64,000 nucleotides of DNA from assembly GCF_000757825.1 (NCBI RefSeq), contig NZ_CP009451.1, forward strand, positions 124,001 through 188,000. The letters are read 5' to 3'. A program made the translations under genes and the position numbers. Under the pieces are notes generated by a model. The model searched no databases. It was not told the origin of the DNA and saw nothing but the letters and a program-made list of their open reading frames with translations. The DNA comes from Cedecea neteri. GTDB taxonomy: Bacteria > Pseudomonadota > Gammaproteobacteria > Enterobacterales > Enterobacteriaceae. The number at the start of each line of letters is the position of its first letter. Position 1 is the stretch's first letter. This document shows, one piece after another, positions 25,332 through 34,490 of the stretch.

Positions 25332-26357
25332 ATGAGCTACCTGCAAATGGCGCACCTTAAAATTAATTATGGCGATAAGGTGGTGCTGAAAGATATTAAT
25401 CTGGCCGTGAATAAAGGCGAGATGATTGCTTTACTTGGCCCGTCCGGCTGTGGAAAGACGACATTATTAAACGCTTTGTGTGGGTTTATTCCCGTCAAAG
25501 AGGGCCGCATTGTTGTCGCCGGAAATGAAATAACCCAAAGCCCACCGGAACAGCGCAATATCACCATGGTCTTTCAAAGCTACGCGCTGTGGCCGCATTT
25601 AACGGTAGAGCAAAATATTGGCTACGGCTTAAAGCTGCGTAAGTGGCGACGGGACGCTATTCAGGCCAGGGTGCTCGAGCTATTGCAGATGGTGAATCTT
25701 AACGGCCTTGCCACAGCGAAAATCACCGAGCTTTCCGGCGGGCAGCGGCAGCGTGTGGCGCTGGCACGGGCGTTAGCGATTGAGCCGGACGTGCTGGTGC
25801 TGGATGAGCCGCTGTCCAACCTTGACGCAAAGGTGCGGTTAAATGTCCGCCATGAAATCAAGCAGCTACAGAAAAAGCTCGGCTTTACCTCGGTGATTGT
25901 GACCCACGACCAGCAGGAAGCATTGGTCATGGCTGACCGCATCGTGGTGCTGAATAACGGGCAAATAGAACAAACGGGGACCCCGGAAGAAATTTATCAG
26001 CAGCCTGCCACGCCTTTTGTCGCCGACTTTATGGGCGCCGATAACCATATTACGGCAGAAGAAATGACAGTCCTGGGGTTATCTTCGTTAAAAAATGATA
26101 ACCAACAGGTTATTTATTTCAGAAGTTCAGACGCTGCACTCTCATCTTTAAATAAAGAGGCGCCAGAAAGTGGATTAACGCTGGAAGGCGTAGTTGAGCA
26201 AAATGCCTTTATTGGCCACAACTACCGTTACGCAATTCGCTGCCGGGAGCGCCTTTTCCATGCTGATTCTACCGATAATTTACCGCTGAATTCTGCGGTC
26301 AGGCTGCACGTGCCCGAGTCCGCTCTACATATTTTTAATTCGTCCCATACGGCTTGA
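25332..26357 (+). CDS. ABC importer ATPase (spermidine/iron/phosphonate-like subfamily)
   Basis: A 341-residue ATPase with Walker A GPSGCGKTT (about 36-44), signature LSGGQRQRVALARAL, Walker B VLVLDEPLSNLDA and a short C-terminal TOBE-like region (about 270-340). It has the PotA/FbpC/UgpC architecture. It is the first gene of a four-gene plus-strand operon (ATPase, binding protein, two permeases) starting 40 bases after the palindrome. The preceding leader shows no other regulatory feature I recognise. Confidence 0.92.
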   Translation: MSYLQMAHLKINYGDKVVLKDINLAVNKGEMIALLGPSGCGKTTLLNALCGFIPVKEGRIVVAGNEITQSPPEQRNITMVFQSYALWPHLTVEQNIGYGLKLRKWRRDAIQARVLELLQMVNLNGLATAKITELSGGQRQRVALARALAIEPDVLVLDEPLSNLDAKVRLNVRHEIKQLQKKLGFTSVIVTHDQQEALVMADRIVVLNNGQIEQTGTPEEIYQQPATPFVADFMGADNHITAEEMTVLGLSSLKNDNQQVIYFRSSDAALSSLNKEAPESGLTLEGVVEQNAFIGHNYRYAIRCRERLFHADSTDNLPLNSAVRLHVPESALHIFNSSHTA

Positions 26358-26384
26358 ACCATTCTATTTCTCTGAGGGGTAATT

Positions 26385-27524
26385 ATGTTTGCTAAAACCA
26401 GACTTGCCGCCGTCACGGCGCTGTTTTTAAGTTATGGCGCACAGGCGGAAACTGTTTTAAACGTGGCCACCGCGGGTGACCAAAATATGGTGGATTACGT
26501 TAAAACCTGGCTGGGGCCGAAGTTTGAGGCCGCGCATCCGGGCGTAAAAGTGCGCGTGGTCGGCACCGGGCCGGGGGACGCAGGCTCGAATAAAATCATC
26601 GAAAAACTGAGCGCACAGCAGCAGAGCGGGGCGAAAACCTGGGATATCGACGTGGCCGTGGTGCACCAGAAGGCGGGCGGTGAACTGGTGGAAAAAGGGC
26701 TGCTGGAGAAATATCGTCAGCAGATCAAAACGGGCAGCATGGTCACGGCGGACAACGCCAAAAACGCGCTGGGCGTGAACGTCGACGGCTATGTAATGCC
26801 GATGTTCCTGAGCCAGACGGCCATCGCCTGGAACAGCGAAACCATGAAAGCGCCGCCGGCCTCTTACGACGAGCTGGTGGCGTGGGCGGCGAAGCACCCG
26901 CAGGCGTTCGGCTACAACGGCATTAAAAACGGCATGTCCGGCGTCAGCTTTGTCGTCGGCTGGATTTACGCCTACGGCACCGACGCCCGGCGTTTATCCG
27001 CCTTGCCGTATGACAAGAGCGTAGAGAAAAACTGGTCGCAGGCGTTTGAGAAGCTGAAAGCGTTTAATAAAAACGTGACCTTTACGCCGGGTAACGCCGG
27101 GACGCTGGACATGCTGACGCGCGGTGAGATCGCCATGGGGCCAGTTTGGGTGGATATGTTCTACACCTGGAAAGATCAGGGCAAGCTGCCGCCGTCCATC
27201 AAGCTGGCCTTGCTTTCGCCGGGAATGCCGGGGCAGCCGATGTACTACGTTACGCCAGCTAAAGCAGCGCAGCCCGAACTGGCGCGTGAGTTTATCGCGC
27301 TGGCAACCAGCCCGGAAGTGCAGGCCGACGGGATCGTGAAGCAGTTTAACTGGTATCCGGGCATCGACGCGCAGTACGTCAAGCCGAAGCTGGACGACGC
27401 CACCTGGAGCAAGCTATTCGCCGAGATCTCCCCGAAAGCGCTCGCCGATTACGGCAAGAGCTTCCCGATAGCCCCTTACTTTGACGACATCAAAGAAGGG
27501 TACGAAAGCCAGGTTTCTAACTAA
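26385..27524 (+). CDS. Periplasmic substrate-binding protein of LacI-linked importer
   Basis: A 379-residue class-1 solute-binding protein with a signal peptide (about 1-21, cleaved after AQA). The mature protein starts ETVLNVATAGDQNMVDYVK and has the two-lobe pattern of spermidine/iron/phosphonate-type binding proteins. It lies 27 bases after the ATPase and 56 before the first permease. The ligand cannot be deduced; the neighbouring phosphatase and MBL hydrolase suggest a phosphorylated organic compound. Confidence 0.87.
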   Translation: MFAKTRLAAVTALFLSYGAQAETVLNVATAGDQNMVDYVKTWLGPKFEAAHPGVKVRVVGTGPGDAGSNKIIEKLSAQQQSGAKTWDIDVAVVHQKAGGELVEKGLLEKYRQQIKTGSMVTADNAKNALGVNVDGYVMPMFLSQTAIAWNSETMKAPPASYDELVAWAAKHPQAFGYNGIKNGMSGVSFVVGWIYAYGTDARRLSALPYDKSVEKNWSQAFEKLKAFNKNVTFTPGNAGTLDMLTRGEIAMGPVWVDMFYTWKDQGKLPPSIKLALLSPGMPGQPMYYVTPAKAAQPELAREFIALATSPEVQADGIVKQFNWYPGIDAQYVKPKLDDATWSKLFAEISPKALADYGKSFPIAPYFDDIKEGYESQVSN

Positions 27525-27580
27525 TCTTTTTCCGGTGCCCGGCTCCGGCTGGGCACCGCGCTTAAGTGCTAAGGTTTGTT

Positions 27581-28414
27581 ATGCGCGTTTCGCTAAACTA
27601 TCTGCTGCTGGTGAGTCCCGCCGCGCTGATGATTGTGGTGCTGTTTCTCTATCCGCTTGGATTTTCGCTGGTTGCCGCTTTTACCTCGGACGCCGGAGCG
27701 CTGACCCTGCAGCATTTTGCCAAAGTGCTGTCGCTTTACTCGAACGATATTTTGTTTACGGTTTTCATCGTGCTGGTGTCGGTTGCGCTGCTGGCGGTGC
27801 TGTCGATTACGATTTCTGCGGTGATTACGCTGTCTGCCTGTCGCCTGATTGTCCGGCTGCTGGGCGTGCTATACCGGCTGCCGCTGTTTATTCCGTTTAT
27901 CGTTGCCGCACAGATGATGCGCACGTTTCTCGCCAAAAACGGCCTGATGAATAACATGCTGGTTGCCAGCGATCTTGTGCAGCCGCTGGACACGATTTCC
28001 TGGCTCGGCTGGAAGGGGATCATCATTACCTTTGTCTGGAAGCAGCTGGCGTTTGCGACCTTGCTTATTTGCGGGGCGATGGCGGCGCTGGAGCCTTCGC
28101 AGGTGCTGGCGGCCAGAAATTTAGGGGCTTCGCGCATGCGCATTCTGTTCGATATTATTTTGCCCCAGGTGCTGCCGGCCATTGGCGTCGCGCTGGTGCT
28201 TTCTACGGTGGTGATGATGTCCGTTCTGTCCGTGCCGCTGATGATTGGCGCCGGGACGCCAACGATGTTGACCGTGGACATGGCGTTCCGCGTCAACTCC
28301 TACAGTGACTACGCGGTGGCTAATGCGCTGGGCGTGATTTCGTTAGTGATTTGCGGGGCGCTGTCCTGGTTTTATCTGCGCCACAGCCTGCGCCAGAAAG
28401 GAGGGGAGGCATGA
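27581..28414 (+). CDS. ABC importer permease 1
   Basis: A 277-residue permease of the PotB type with six membrane segments. The EAA loop is LAARNLGASRMRILFDIILPQVLPAIG. ATG at 27581 has TAAGG seven bases upstream, so it is preferred over the GTG at 27566. The stop overlaps the next gene as ATGA. Confidence 0.88.
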   Translation: MRVSLNYLLLVSPAALMIVVLFLYPLGFSLVAAFTSDAGALTLQHFAKVLSLYSNDILFTVFIVLVSVALLAVLSITISAVITLSACRLIVRLLGVLYRLPLFIPFIVAAQMMRTFLAKNGLMNNMLVASDLVQPLDTISWLGWKGIIITFVWKQLAFATLLICGAMAALEPSQVLAARNLGASRMRILFDIILPQVLPAIGVALVLSTVVMMSVLSVPLMIGAGTPTMLTVDMAFRVNSYSDYAVANALGVISLVICGALSWFYLRHSLRQKGGEA

Positions 28415-29226
28415 AACTGTTGAAAGGACGATTCGGCCTGCCGCTGCAGGCGCTGCTGCTGGCCTTTATGCTGTTTGCGATGTTCGGCCCGCTGCTGAAC
28501 CTGCTGATTTGGACGGTGGCGGAAAGCTGGTTTTACCCGCATACCTTGCCGAGCCAGTGGGGATTAAAGTACTGGTATCAGGTGTTTAGCCCGTACAGCG
28601 ATGTGTCCGGCTCGCTGTTGACCAGCGTGTTTATTGCCGTGCTGTCGGTGCTGGTTTGCCTGCTGATTTCTATTCCCGCAGGCTATGCGCTGTCCCGCCG
28701 GGCAATGCCGCTGCGGGTGATGTTCATGCTGCTGTTTTTGATTCCGCAGGCATTTCCAAACCTGACGGTATATATGAACATCGCCCGGCTTTTCTATCAG
28801 TGGGGGTTGAACGGCACCGTGGCGGGCGTGGTGCTCGTGCACAGCGTGCATGGCCTGATGTATTCGATATGGATCTGCGTGGCCGCGTTTTCGGCTATCG
28901 ATCCGCTGCAGGCGCGGGCCTCCCGCAATCTCGGTGCCGGGCCGCTGTTTACCTTCTGGCATATCGTGCTGCCGCAGGCGTCTGCGGGGATCATGGCCGC
29001 CGGGATCTTCGTGTTCCTCGAGTCGCTGGATGAATTTACCGGCACCTTCTTCGTCGGCGCCCCGGACATCACCACGCTGCCGCTGCTGCTGTATAACGCC
29101 AGCATGTCAGGGAATTACCAGGCGTCGTCCATTACCGCATTGATTTTACTGGTGCCTTCGCTGCTGTTTATGCTGGTCATCCATAAATTCATGCGGCCGG
29201 AAATGCTGTCGAAGATGGGCAAGTGA
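28411..29226 (+). CDS. ABC importer permease 2
   Basis: A 271-residue permease of the PotC type. The EAA loop is RASRNLGAGPLFTFWHIVLPQ, and the segment FLESLDEFTGTFFVGAPD precedes the last helices. The start at 28411 follows the strong Shine-Dalgarno GGAGGGGAG; the frame open from 28351 is only upstream read-through within permease 1. It completes a self-sufficient importer. Confidence 0.88.
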   Translation: MKLLKGRFGLPLQALLLAFMLFAMFGPLLNLLIWTVAESWFYPHTLPSQWGLKYWYQVFSPYSDVSGSLLTSVFIAVLSVLVCLLISIPAGYALSRRAMPLRVMFMLLFLIPQAFPNLTVYMNIARLFYQWGLNGTVAGVVLVHSVHGLMYSIWICVAAFSAIDPLQARASRNLGAGPLFTFWHIVLPQASAGIMAAGIFVFLESLDEFTGTFFVGAPDITTLPLLLYNASMSGNYQASSITALILLVPSLLFMLVIHKFMRPEMLSKMGK

Positions 29227-29230
29227 ACTT

Positions 29231-29263
29231 CCGCTCATATTGGCATTTACCCAGTATGGGCGG
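29231..29263. terminator. Hairpin after the importer operon
   Basis: CCGCTCATA can pair with TATGGGCGG over nine positions, one of them a G-T wobble, around a 15-base loop. It lies between the convergent permease and GntR genes. No clear T-run follows, so this is a tentative transcript end. Confidence 0.45.
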
Positions 29264-29269
29264 GAGCAT

Positions 29270-30019
29270 TTATGGATTTTTACGATGTAACTCAATCGTA
29301 AAATCGCAGTAATCGCTAAGGCACCAGGTTTGGGTATATTCAACGGGCCGATCGTTATGAGTAAAACCTGTTCTCGTAACCAGTAAAACGGGCTCATGCT
29401 CATTTGTATTCAGGTAGTGAGCCAGTTTACTGTCCGTCACAGCTGCGCTGAATTGCTGGGTTGCCCGTAATATCGGCGCTCCCTTACTTTCCAGATGCCA
29501 GTACAAAGACTCACTAAGCTCACTGATGTTGTTCAAAAATTGAGCTGGTAAAGTTGCAATCTGAAGGGAAACAGTAATACCGTTGATCTTCCTGATTCTG
29601 GTCAGCTCCACGACTTCGCCACTATCCTGTTTCATTTGCAAGATTCTATGTTCATCCGGTGTGCATGGTCGCCGCAGGTATCCCACCAGTTCACTTTGCG
29701 CCTGGCCTCCGCTGGCCGTAGCCATCTCACTAAAGCTCTCTAGCAGCGGTAATGACTGGCGTATATGTGGCGCAATAAATGTACCCACTCCTTGATTGCG
29801 CACAAGAACACCTTCTTTAAGCAGCTGTAGTAAGGCTTTACGAACCGTTCCACGCGCAATGTCCATCATTTCTGCCAGTTCTCGTTCCGGTGGCAGAACA
29901 TCACCTGCATGTAAACGCGCCTCAGTAATTGCAGATTTTATAGAATTAACTAGCTGCAAATAGAGCGGCAGCCTACTGGATTTATCAAGGTGAAATTCCG
30001 GTACTGGAGATGTCTTCAT
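29270..30019 (-). CDS. GntR-family regulator, HutC/UTRA subfamily
   Basis: A 249-residue regulator: N-terminal winged helix (about 15-80; PPERELAEMMDIARGTVRKA) and a UTRA effector domain (about 95-245). The ATG at 30019 is chosen because MKTSPVPEF precedes the conserved fold closely; the frame is open to 30091. Its codon use is AT-richer than the flanking transporter operons. It is divergent from a TIM-barrel gene and probably controls it. Confidence 0.88.
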   Translation of the reverse strand: MKTSPVPEFHLDKSSRLPLYLQLVNSIKSAITEARLHAGDVLPPERELAEMMDIARGTVRKALLQLLKEGVLVRNQGVGTFIAPHIRQSLPLLESFSEMATASGGQAQSELVGYLRRPCTPDEHRILQMKQDSGEVVELTRIRKINGITVSLQIATLPAQFLNNISELSESLYWHLESKGAPILRATQQFSAAVTDSKLAHYLNTNEHEPVLLVTRTGFTHNDRPVEYTQTWCLSDYCDFTIELHRKNP

Positions 30020-30111
30020 CAGACTTAGTGGATTTCCTGTCTGGTTTATGATGAGTGAACCAATTGTGATCCAGCAGGCTGCAATTGTCATCCTTAAAAT
30101 GACGGAACAAT

Positions 30112-30216
30112 ACCTTTAAATAAACTCAGATCACAAAATAACCAAATGGAGCTGCGGGGTACAGGTAATTTTAATGTAAGGTCCTTTATAGGTTCACCAT
30201 TGGTATAATTAAAGGT
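30112..30216. promoter_or_regulatory. Promoter and candidate GntR sites for the TIM-barrel gene
   Basis: TATAAT at 30204-30209 is a consensus -10 about 28 bases before the ATG, but no good -35 could be assigned. ACCTTTAA at 30112-30119 and TTAAAGGT at 30209-30216 are inverted octamers, one in each half of the divergent region and the second overlapping the -10. They are candidate binding sites for the adjacent GntR protein. Confidence 0.45.
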
Positions 30217-30236
30217 TCTATGAGGGAAATATCGTT

Positions 30237-31166
30237 ATGATCAAAAAACGTTTACTGGATTGCAGTGCTTCCGATTTTTCATCAATGGATAAGAATGAAT
30301 TCTTGTATGCCATTCGCGCCAGCGAAGGCCGGGTTATGGTCAGTGAAACCATCGCCGTTACTCAGCCATTACTGAACAATGTTACAAATGCAGAACTTGC
30401 GGCATCACAGGGGGCAGACATCTTACTGCTTAACATGTTCGACAGTGAAAATCCCATGATTCAGGGAATGCCGACAGACATCGCACCTATGGATATGCTT
30501 CATGAGTTGCAGCGTCTGACAGGCCGTGTCATTGGTGTGAATCTTGAAGCCGTTGACCCTGAGTTTTCAGTCGCTCATGACGATATCTGGACAATGAAAC
30601 CTGGACGCGCAGCAACCGCGGAAAATGCCCGTAAGTTGGTCGATATGGGTGCAAAAATTCTTGTATTGACAGGAAATCCTAATAATGGCGTCAGTAATCG
30701 CGCTCTGGGAGTGGCTGTCAGAGACATTCGTGATGCAATTAAAGACGAAGCTGTGATTATCACCGGTAAAATGCACGGTGCGGGGGTTGTGCAAGAAAGC
30801 GGTAGTAGCATTGTCAGCGAAGAGGATGTTATCTGGTTCGCCTCACAGGGAGCCGATATAGTTTTAATTCCTGCGCCGGGAACGGTATCAGGAATGAGTC
30901 AGCAGCGCGTAGCATCGCTGGTTGATACTGCTCATGCTCATGGCGTACTGGCAATGACCGCGATAGGCACCTCTCAAGAAGGTTCTGACGTCCAAACAAT
31001 CCGCCAGATAGCACTGATGAGTAAAATGACCGGTGCCGATTTACATCATGTAGGTGATACGGGTTACATGGGAATAGCATTACCGGAGAATATTCTTGCC
31101 TACAGTATAGTGATTCGAGGGGTAAGGCATACCTATGCCAGAATTGCACGGTCAATTAATAGGTGA
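30237..31166 (+). CDS. DUF7916-type TIM-barrel protein
   Basis: A 309-residue cytosolic protein that I place in the family now called DUF7916, often found beside PTS or GntR genes and formerly mislabelled haloacid dehalogenase-like. The repeated strand-loop pattern (GADILLLNMF, RVIGVNLEAV, AKILVLTGNPNNG, ADIVLIPAPGTVSGMSQ, HGVLAMTAIGTSQEG) suggests a TIM barrel acting on a phosphorylated small molecule. No transporter or other enzyme accompanies it. Codon use is AT-richer than the neighbours. The family name is a moderate guess and the reaction is unknown. Confidence 0.6.
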   Translation: MIKKRLLDCSASDFSSMDKNEFLYAIRASEGRVMVSETIAVTQPLLNNVTNAELAASQGADILLLNMFDSENPMIQGMPTDIAPMDMLHELQRLTGRVIGVNLEAVDPEFSVAHDDIWTMKPGRAATAENARKLVDMGAKILVLTGNPNNGVSNRALGVAVRDIRDAIKDEAVIITGKMHGAGVVQESGSSIVSEEDVIWFASQGADIVLIPAPGTVSGMSQQRVASLVDTAHAHGVLAMTAIGTSQEGSDVQTIRQIALMSKMTGADLHHVGDTGYMGIALPENILAYSIVIRGVRHTYARIARSINR

Positions 31167-31342
31167 TTTTCCTTAAGCAAGGACGATAAAAATGATTAAT
31201 GAGTGTTGTTCGAACAGAATATCTTCATTGCCGCAACAAAGCACAGTCGATAACAACAGAATAGACTTGACGTGAGATGTTTTTCGTTTTCGAGGCAGAC
31301 CACTAGTGAACCTAAGCGTTAACAACAATACAGATAATTCCG

Positions 31343-31369
31343 GGCTGATATTGCTATAGATTATCAGCC
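31343..31369. promoter_or_regulatory. 8-bp dyad upstream of small secreted protein
   Basis: GGCTGATA and TATCAGCC pair perfectly around an 11-base AT-rich spacer that includes CTATAG, 44 bases before the next start codon. It could be an operator overlapping a promoter or a leader hairpin. Confidence 0.4.
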
Positions 31370-31412
31370 TGATGACGCTGATATGTACGTATTCCTTTGT
31401 TTCGAGGTCACT

Positions 31413-31715
31413 ATGAAAAAGCGATTTATACTCGCGGCAATTCCTGTCTTACTCACCACCTTTAGCAGCCTGGCTTCTTCGGAGGCAGCCTGGCAGCAGT
31501 TGGACAAAGACGTGCAAAAAAGCTGCCTTGCCATCAGCGCGCTGCAGGAGAAAAAGATTGCAGGGAAGCGCACCGATTTTGGCGACGACGTTGGCTATTC
31601 GGCGGTGGTAATTTCAGGCAACTACAAGTTTAAGAACAGCAACCCGGTGCCGGGCAAAGAGCTGTGCCTTTATAACCGCAAGAGCAAAAAAGCCAGCCTG
31701 GCGCAAATGCAGTAG
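31413..31715 (+). CDS. Small secreted protein of unknown function
   Basis: A 100-residue protein starting MKKRFILAAIPVLLTTFSSLASS, a clear signal peptide of about 24 residues. The mature part is polar and basic with two cysteines (KSCLAIS and KELCLYNRK), which could form a disulfide. I do not recognise a family. The ATG at 31413 follows GAGG; the upstream frame to 31383 lacks a ribosome site. A terminator follows at 31767, so it is probably monocistronic. Confidence 0.7.
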   Translation: MKKRFILAAIPVLLTTFSSLASSEAAWQQLDKDVQKSCLAISALQEKKIAGKRTDFGDDVGYSAVVISGNYKFKNSNPVPGKELCLYNRKSKKASLAQMQ

Positions 31716-31766
31716 CGTTTTCCTTGCCTGAAGAATATATCCCTGTAAAGACAATCTCTTTGAGCG

Positions 31767-31806
31767 ACAGGCAGTTATCTCCCCACCGGAGCGCTGCCTG
31801 TTTTCT
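31767..31806 (+). terminator. Intrinsic terminator upstream of the ugp-like operon
   Basis: ACAGGCAG and CTGCCTGT form a perfect 8-bp stem with a 19-base loop, followed by TTTTCTAT. It ends the small secreted-protein transcript and isolates it from the following importer operon. Confidence 0.8.
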
Positions 31807-31896
31807 ATACCGCCAAACTGCCATTTCCCGGTAACGTTTCTGCCATAAATCCCTCCCATACTGTCTGACTTCTGACCCCCGACAGGTTTTCGGACA

Positions 31897-32772
31897 ATGG
31901 CAAAACGACCCTGGCTTCCCTGGCTGATTCTCACGCCGTCTTTACTCTTTTTACTGCTATTCACCTGGTTTCCGCTGGTGCGCTCCGTGTACGACAGCCT
32001 GTTTGATACGCGTATGGCGGGCGACGCTGGCGCTTACGTGGGCATAGGTAATTATGTGCGCCTGTTCGCCGACGCGGTGTTCTGGAAATCGCTGGTGAAT
32101 AACCTGTTTTATATCGTGCTGACCGTCATTCCGGGCGTTGTCCTGGCGCTGCTGTTGGCGGTCGCGCTGTGGGAAAACCACTGCATTAACCGCTGGCTGC
32201 GCACGGCCTTCTTTTTCCCGATGATTATCCCGATGGTCAGCGCGGCGGCGCTGTGGCTGTTTATCTTTATGCCGGGCATGGGCATGCTGGATTACTACCT
32301 GGCGAAGCTGTTTGGGCCGATGAACAACAACTGGCTCGGGCGCAGCAACAGTGCGCTGTACGCGCTGGCGCTGATTGGCGTGTGGAAGTTTGCCGGTTAT
32401 TACATGCTGTTTTTCCTCGCAGGGTTACAAAGCCTGCCCGCCTCGGCGCGTGAAGCGGCGATCATGGAAGGCGCGACCTCATCGCAGGTGTTCTTTAAGG
32501 TCACGCTGCCGCTGCTGCGCCCGACGTTGAGCTTTGTCATTACCACCGCGCTTATCTATTCGATCACGCAAATCGACCACGTGGCGGTAATGACGCGCGG
32601 CGGGCCGGATAACGCCACGACCGTGCTGCTGTATTACATCCAGAGTCTCGCCTGGGACACGCATGATTTGGGCAAAGCCTCCGCCGCCACTTTCCTGACG
32701 CTGGCCGGCCTGTTTGTCTTCTCGTTCGTTAACCTCAAGTTGCTGGAAAGGGGCGCCCACCATGAGCGTTGA
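31897..32772 (+). CDS. UgpA-like ABC permease
   Basis: A 291-residue sugar/glycerophosphodiester-type permease with six membrane helices and the EAA loop SAREAAIMEGATSSQVFFKVTLP. It is the first gene of a five-gene operon whose third gene is gpdQ, so glycerophosphodiesters are the likely cargo. The stop overlaps the next start by 11 bases. Confidence 0.9.
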   Translation: MAKRPWLPWLILTPSLLFLLLFTWFPLVRSVYDSLFDTRMAGDAGAYVGIGNYVRLFADAVFWKSLVNNLFYIVLTVIPGVVLALLLAVALWENHCINRWLRTAFFFPMIIPMVSAAALWLFIFMPGMGMLDYYLAKLFGPMNNNWLGRSNSALYALALIGVWKFAGYYMLFFLAGLQSLPASAREAAIMEGATSSQVFFKVTLPLLRPTLSFVITTALIYSITQIDHVAVMTRGGPDNATTVLLYYIQSLAWDTHDLGKASAATFLTLAGLFVFSFVNLKLLERGAHHER

Positions 32773-33649
32773 GTTTTCTGGACCCGTTGTCAACGCGCGT
32801 AGCGTGCCGCAGCCGCTGTGGTTGCGCCTGCGTAAATCAAAGGGCATCACCCTCACAGTGCTGATGTGCTGCCTGGCGTTGCTGTGGGTGAGTCCGTTTC
32901 TCTGGATGCTGTCCTCGGCCTTTAGCGCCAGCACCTTTAGCGAAGGCATGGCTTCCGTGCTGCCGCGTTTCCCGCTGACGCTGGATAACTTTCGTGATGC
33001 CTGGCAGAGCGCCGACTGGCTGAGCCTGTACGCCAACACGCTGATTTTTAGCTTCGGCACTTTCTTCGTGCAGCTCGTCACCATTACCACCGCCGGATAC
33101 GTTTTCGCCTGCCATGAATTCCGCGGCAAACAGACGCTGTTTCTGCTGTTCCTGGTGCAGCTGATGATCATGCCGGTGGTGATGATGGTGCCGAACATGA
33201 TGACGCTCAAAGCGCTGGGGCTGCTCAACACGCTGACCGGGGTGATGATGCCTTATTTCACCTCTGCGTTTGGCGTGTTCCTGATGCGTCAGGCGTTTCT
33301 CGCCATCCCGAAAGAGCTGGAGGAGGCCGCGCTGATGGAGGGTTGCCGCTGGTGGCAGGTGCTGTACCGCGTGCTGTTGCCGATGTGCTGGCCGTCGGTG
33401 CTGGCGTTCGCCACCGTGAGCATTACCTACCACTGGAACGAATATCTGTGGCCGCTGATGATGCTCAACGACCCGGACAAACAGGTGCTGACTGTTGGCC
33501 TGGTTTCGTTTGCTATGGGCGCCGAGTCCGGCGGCCAGTGGGGCACCATCAGCGCGGGCACCATTATGGTCTGCCTGCCGCTGATGCTCGCCTTTATCGC
33601 CTTCCAGAAGCAGTTTCTGCGAAGTTTTGGTTTTTCAGGCATCAAGTAA
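32762..33649 (+). CDS. UgpE-like ABC permease
   Basis: A 295-residue second permease of the MalG/UgpE type. The EAA loop is ELEEAALMEGCRWWQVLYRVLLP and the protein ends FLRSFGFSGIK, a usual terminus for this subfamily. The ATG at 32762 is chosen because the residues encoded before it, from 32714, are only read-through of the upstream gene. Confidence 0.9.
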   Translation: MSVEFSGPVVNARSVPQPLWLRLRKSKGITLTVLMCCLALLWVSPFLWMLSSAFSASTFSEGMASVLPRFPLTLDNFRDAWQSADWLSLYANTLIFSFGTFFVQLVTITTAGYVFACHEFRGKQTLFLLFLVQLMIMPVVMMVPNMMTLKALGLLNTLTGVMMPYFTSAFGVFLMRQAFLAIPKELEEAALMEGCRWWQVLYRVLLPMCWPSVLAFATVSITYHWNEYLWPLMMLNDPDKQVLTVGLVSFAMGAESGGQWGTISAGTIMVCLPLMLAFIAFQKQFLRSFGFSGIK

Positions 33650-33660
33650 GGAGTTGAGTG

Positions 33661-34485
33661 ATGTTATTGGCCCATATTTCCGACACCCATTTCCGCAGTC
33701 AGAACCAGAAGCTGTACGGCTTTATCGATATTAACGGCGGCAATGCCGACGTGGCCTCGCAGCTGAATGCGCTACGCGAACGCCCCGACGCGGTGATCGT
33801 CAGCGGGGACATCGTCAACTGCGGCCGCCCGGATGAGTACCAGGTCGCTCGCCAGGTGCTCGGCACCATCAAGTCGCCGCTTTATCTGATCCCCGGCAAC
33901 CACGACGACAAAGCGCATTTCCTGGAGTACCTGCGCCCGCTTTGCCCGCAGCTGGGGCACGATCCGCAAAACATTCATTATGCGGTGGACGATTTCGCTA
34001 CCCGGCTGCTGTTTATCGACTCAAGCCTGGCGGGGCACTCCAAAGGGTGGCTGACGGACAACACCGTAGCCTGGCTTGAGGCGCAGCTTACGGCGGGCGG
34101 CGACAGGCCAACGGCTGTGTTTATGCACCATCCTCCGCTGCCGCTGGGGAATGCGCAAATGGACAAAATCGCCTGCGAAAACGGCCATCTGCTGCTGGAA
34201 TTAGTGGCGCGTTTCCCGTCGCTGGTGCGTATTTTCTGCGGCCATAACCACTGCCTGACAATGACACAATATCGACAGGCGACCATCGCCACCATTCCAG
34301 GCACGGTGCACCAGGTGCCATACCACTTTGAAGACAGCCGCCCGTATTACGATCTGTCGCCGCCGTCCTGCCTGATGCACCGCCAGGTGGGTGAGCAGTG
34401 GGTGAGCTACCAGCATTCGCTGGCTCACTATGCAGGCCCGTGGCTGTATGACGCGGCGATCAGCTGCCCGACGGATGAGCGCTAA
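33661..34485 (+). CDS. gpdQ: Glycerophosphodiesterase GpdQ
   Basis: A 274-residue binuclear metallophosphoesterase, the same length as Klebsiella (Enterobacter) aerogenes GpdQ and very similar throughout. The metal ligands known for that enzyme are in place: Asp8 and His10 in HISDTHF, Asp50 in VSGDIVNCG, Asn80 in PGNHDD, with later histidines in FMHHPPLP and FCGHNHCLT. It hydrolyses glycerophosphoethanolamine and other phosphodiesters to glycerol 3-phosphate and an alcohol. It has no signal peptide, so it acts after uptake by the flanking importer. The start is ATG at 33661, where family members begin MLLAHISD. Confidence 0.96.
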   Translation: MLLAHISDTHFRSQNQKLYGFIDINGGNADVASQLNALRERPDAVIVSGDIVNCGRPDEYQVARQVLGTIKSPLYLIPGNHDDKAHFLEYLRPLCPQLGHDPQNIHYAVDDFATRLLFIDSSLAGHSKGWLTDNTVAWLEAQLTAGGDRPTAVFMHHPPLPLGNAQMDKIACENGHLLLELVARFPSLVRIFCGHNHCLTMTQYRQATIATIPGTVHQVPYHFEDSRPYYDLSPPSCLMHRQVGEQWVSYQHSLAHYAGPWLYDAAISCPTDER

Positions 34486-34490
34486 CGGCC

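Noticed and set aside
32479..33231. 250-codon reverse frame opposite the ugp-like permeases
   Set aside because: Antisense of two overlapping permeases; no start signals.
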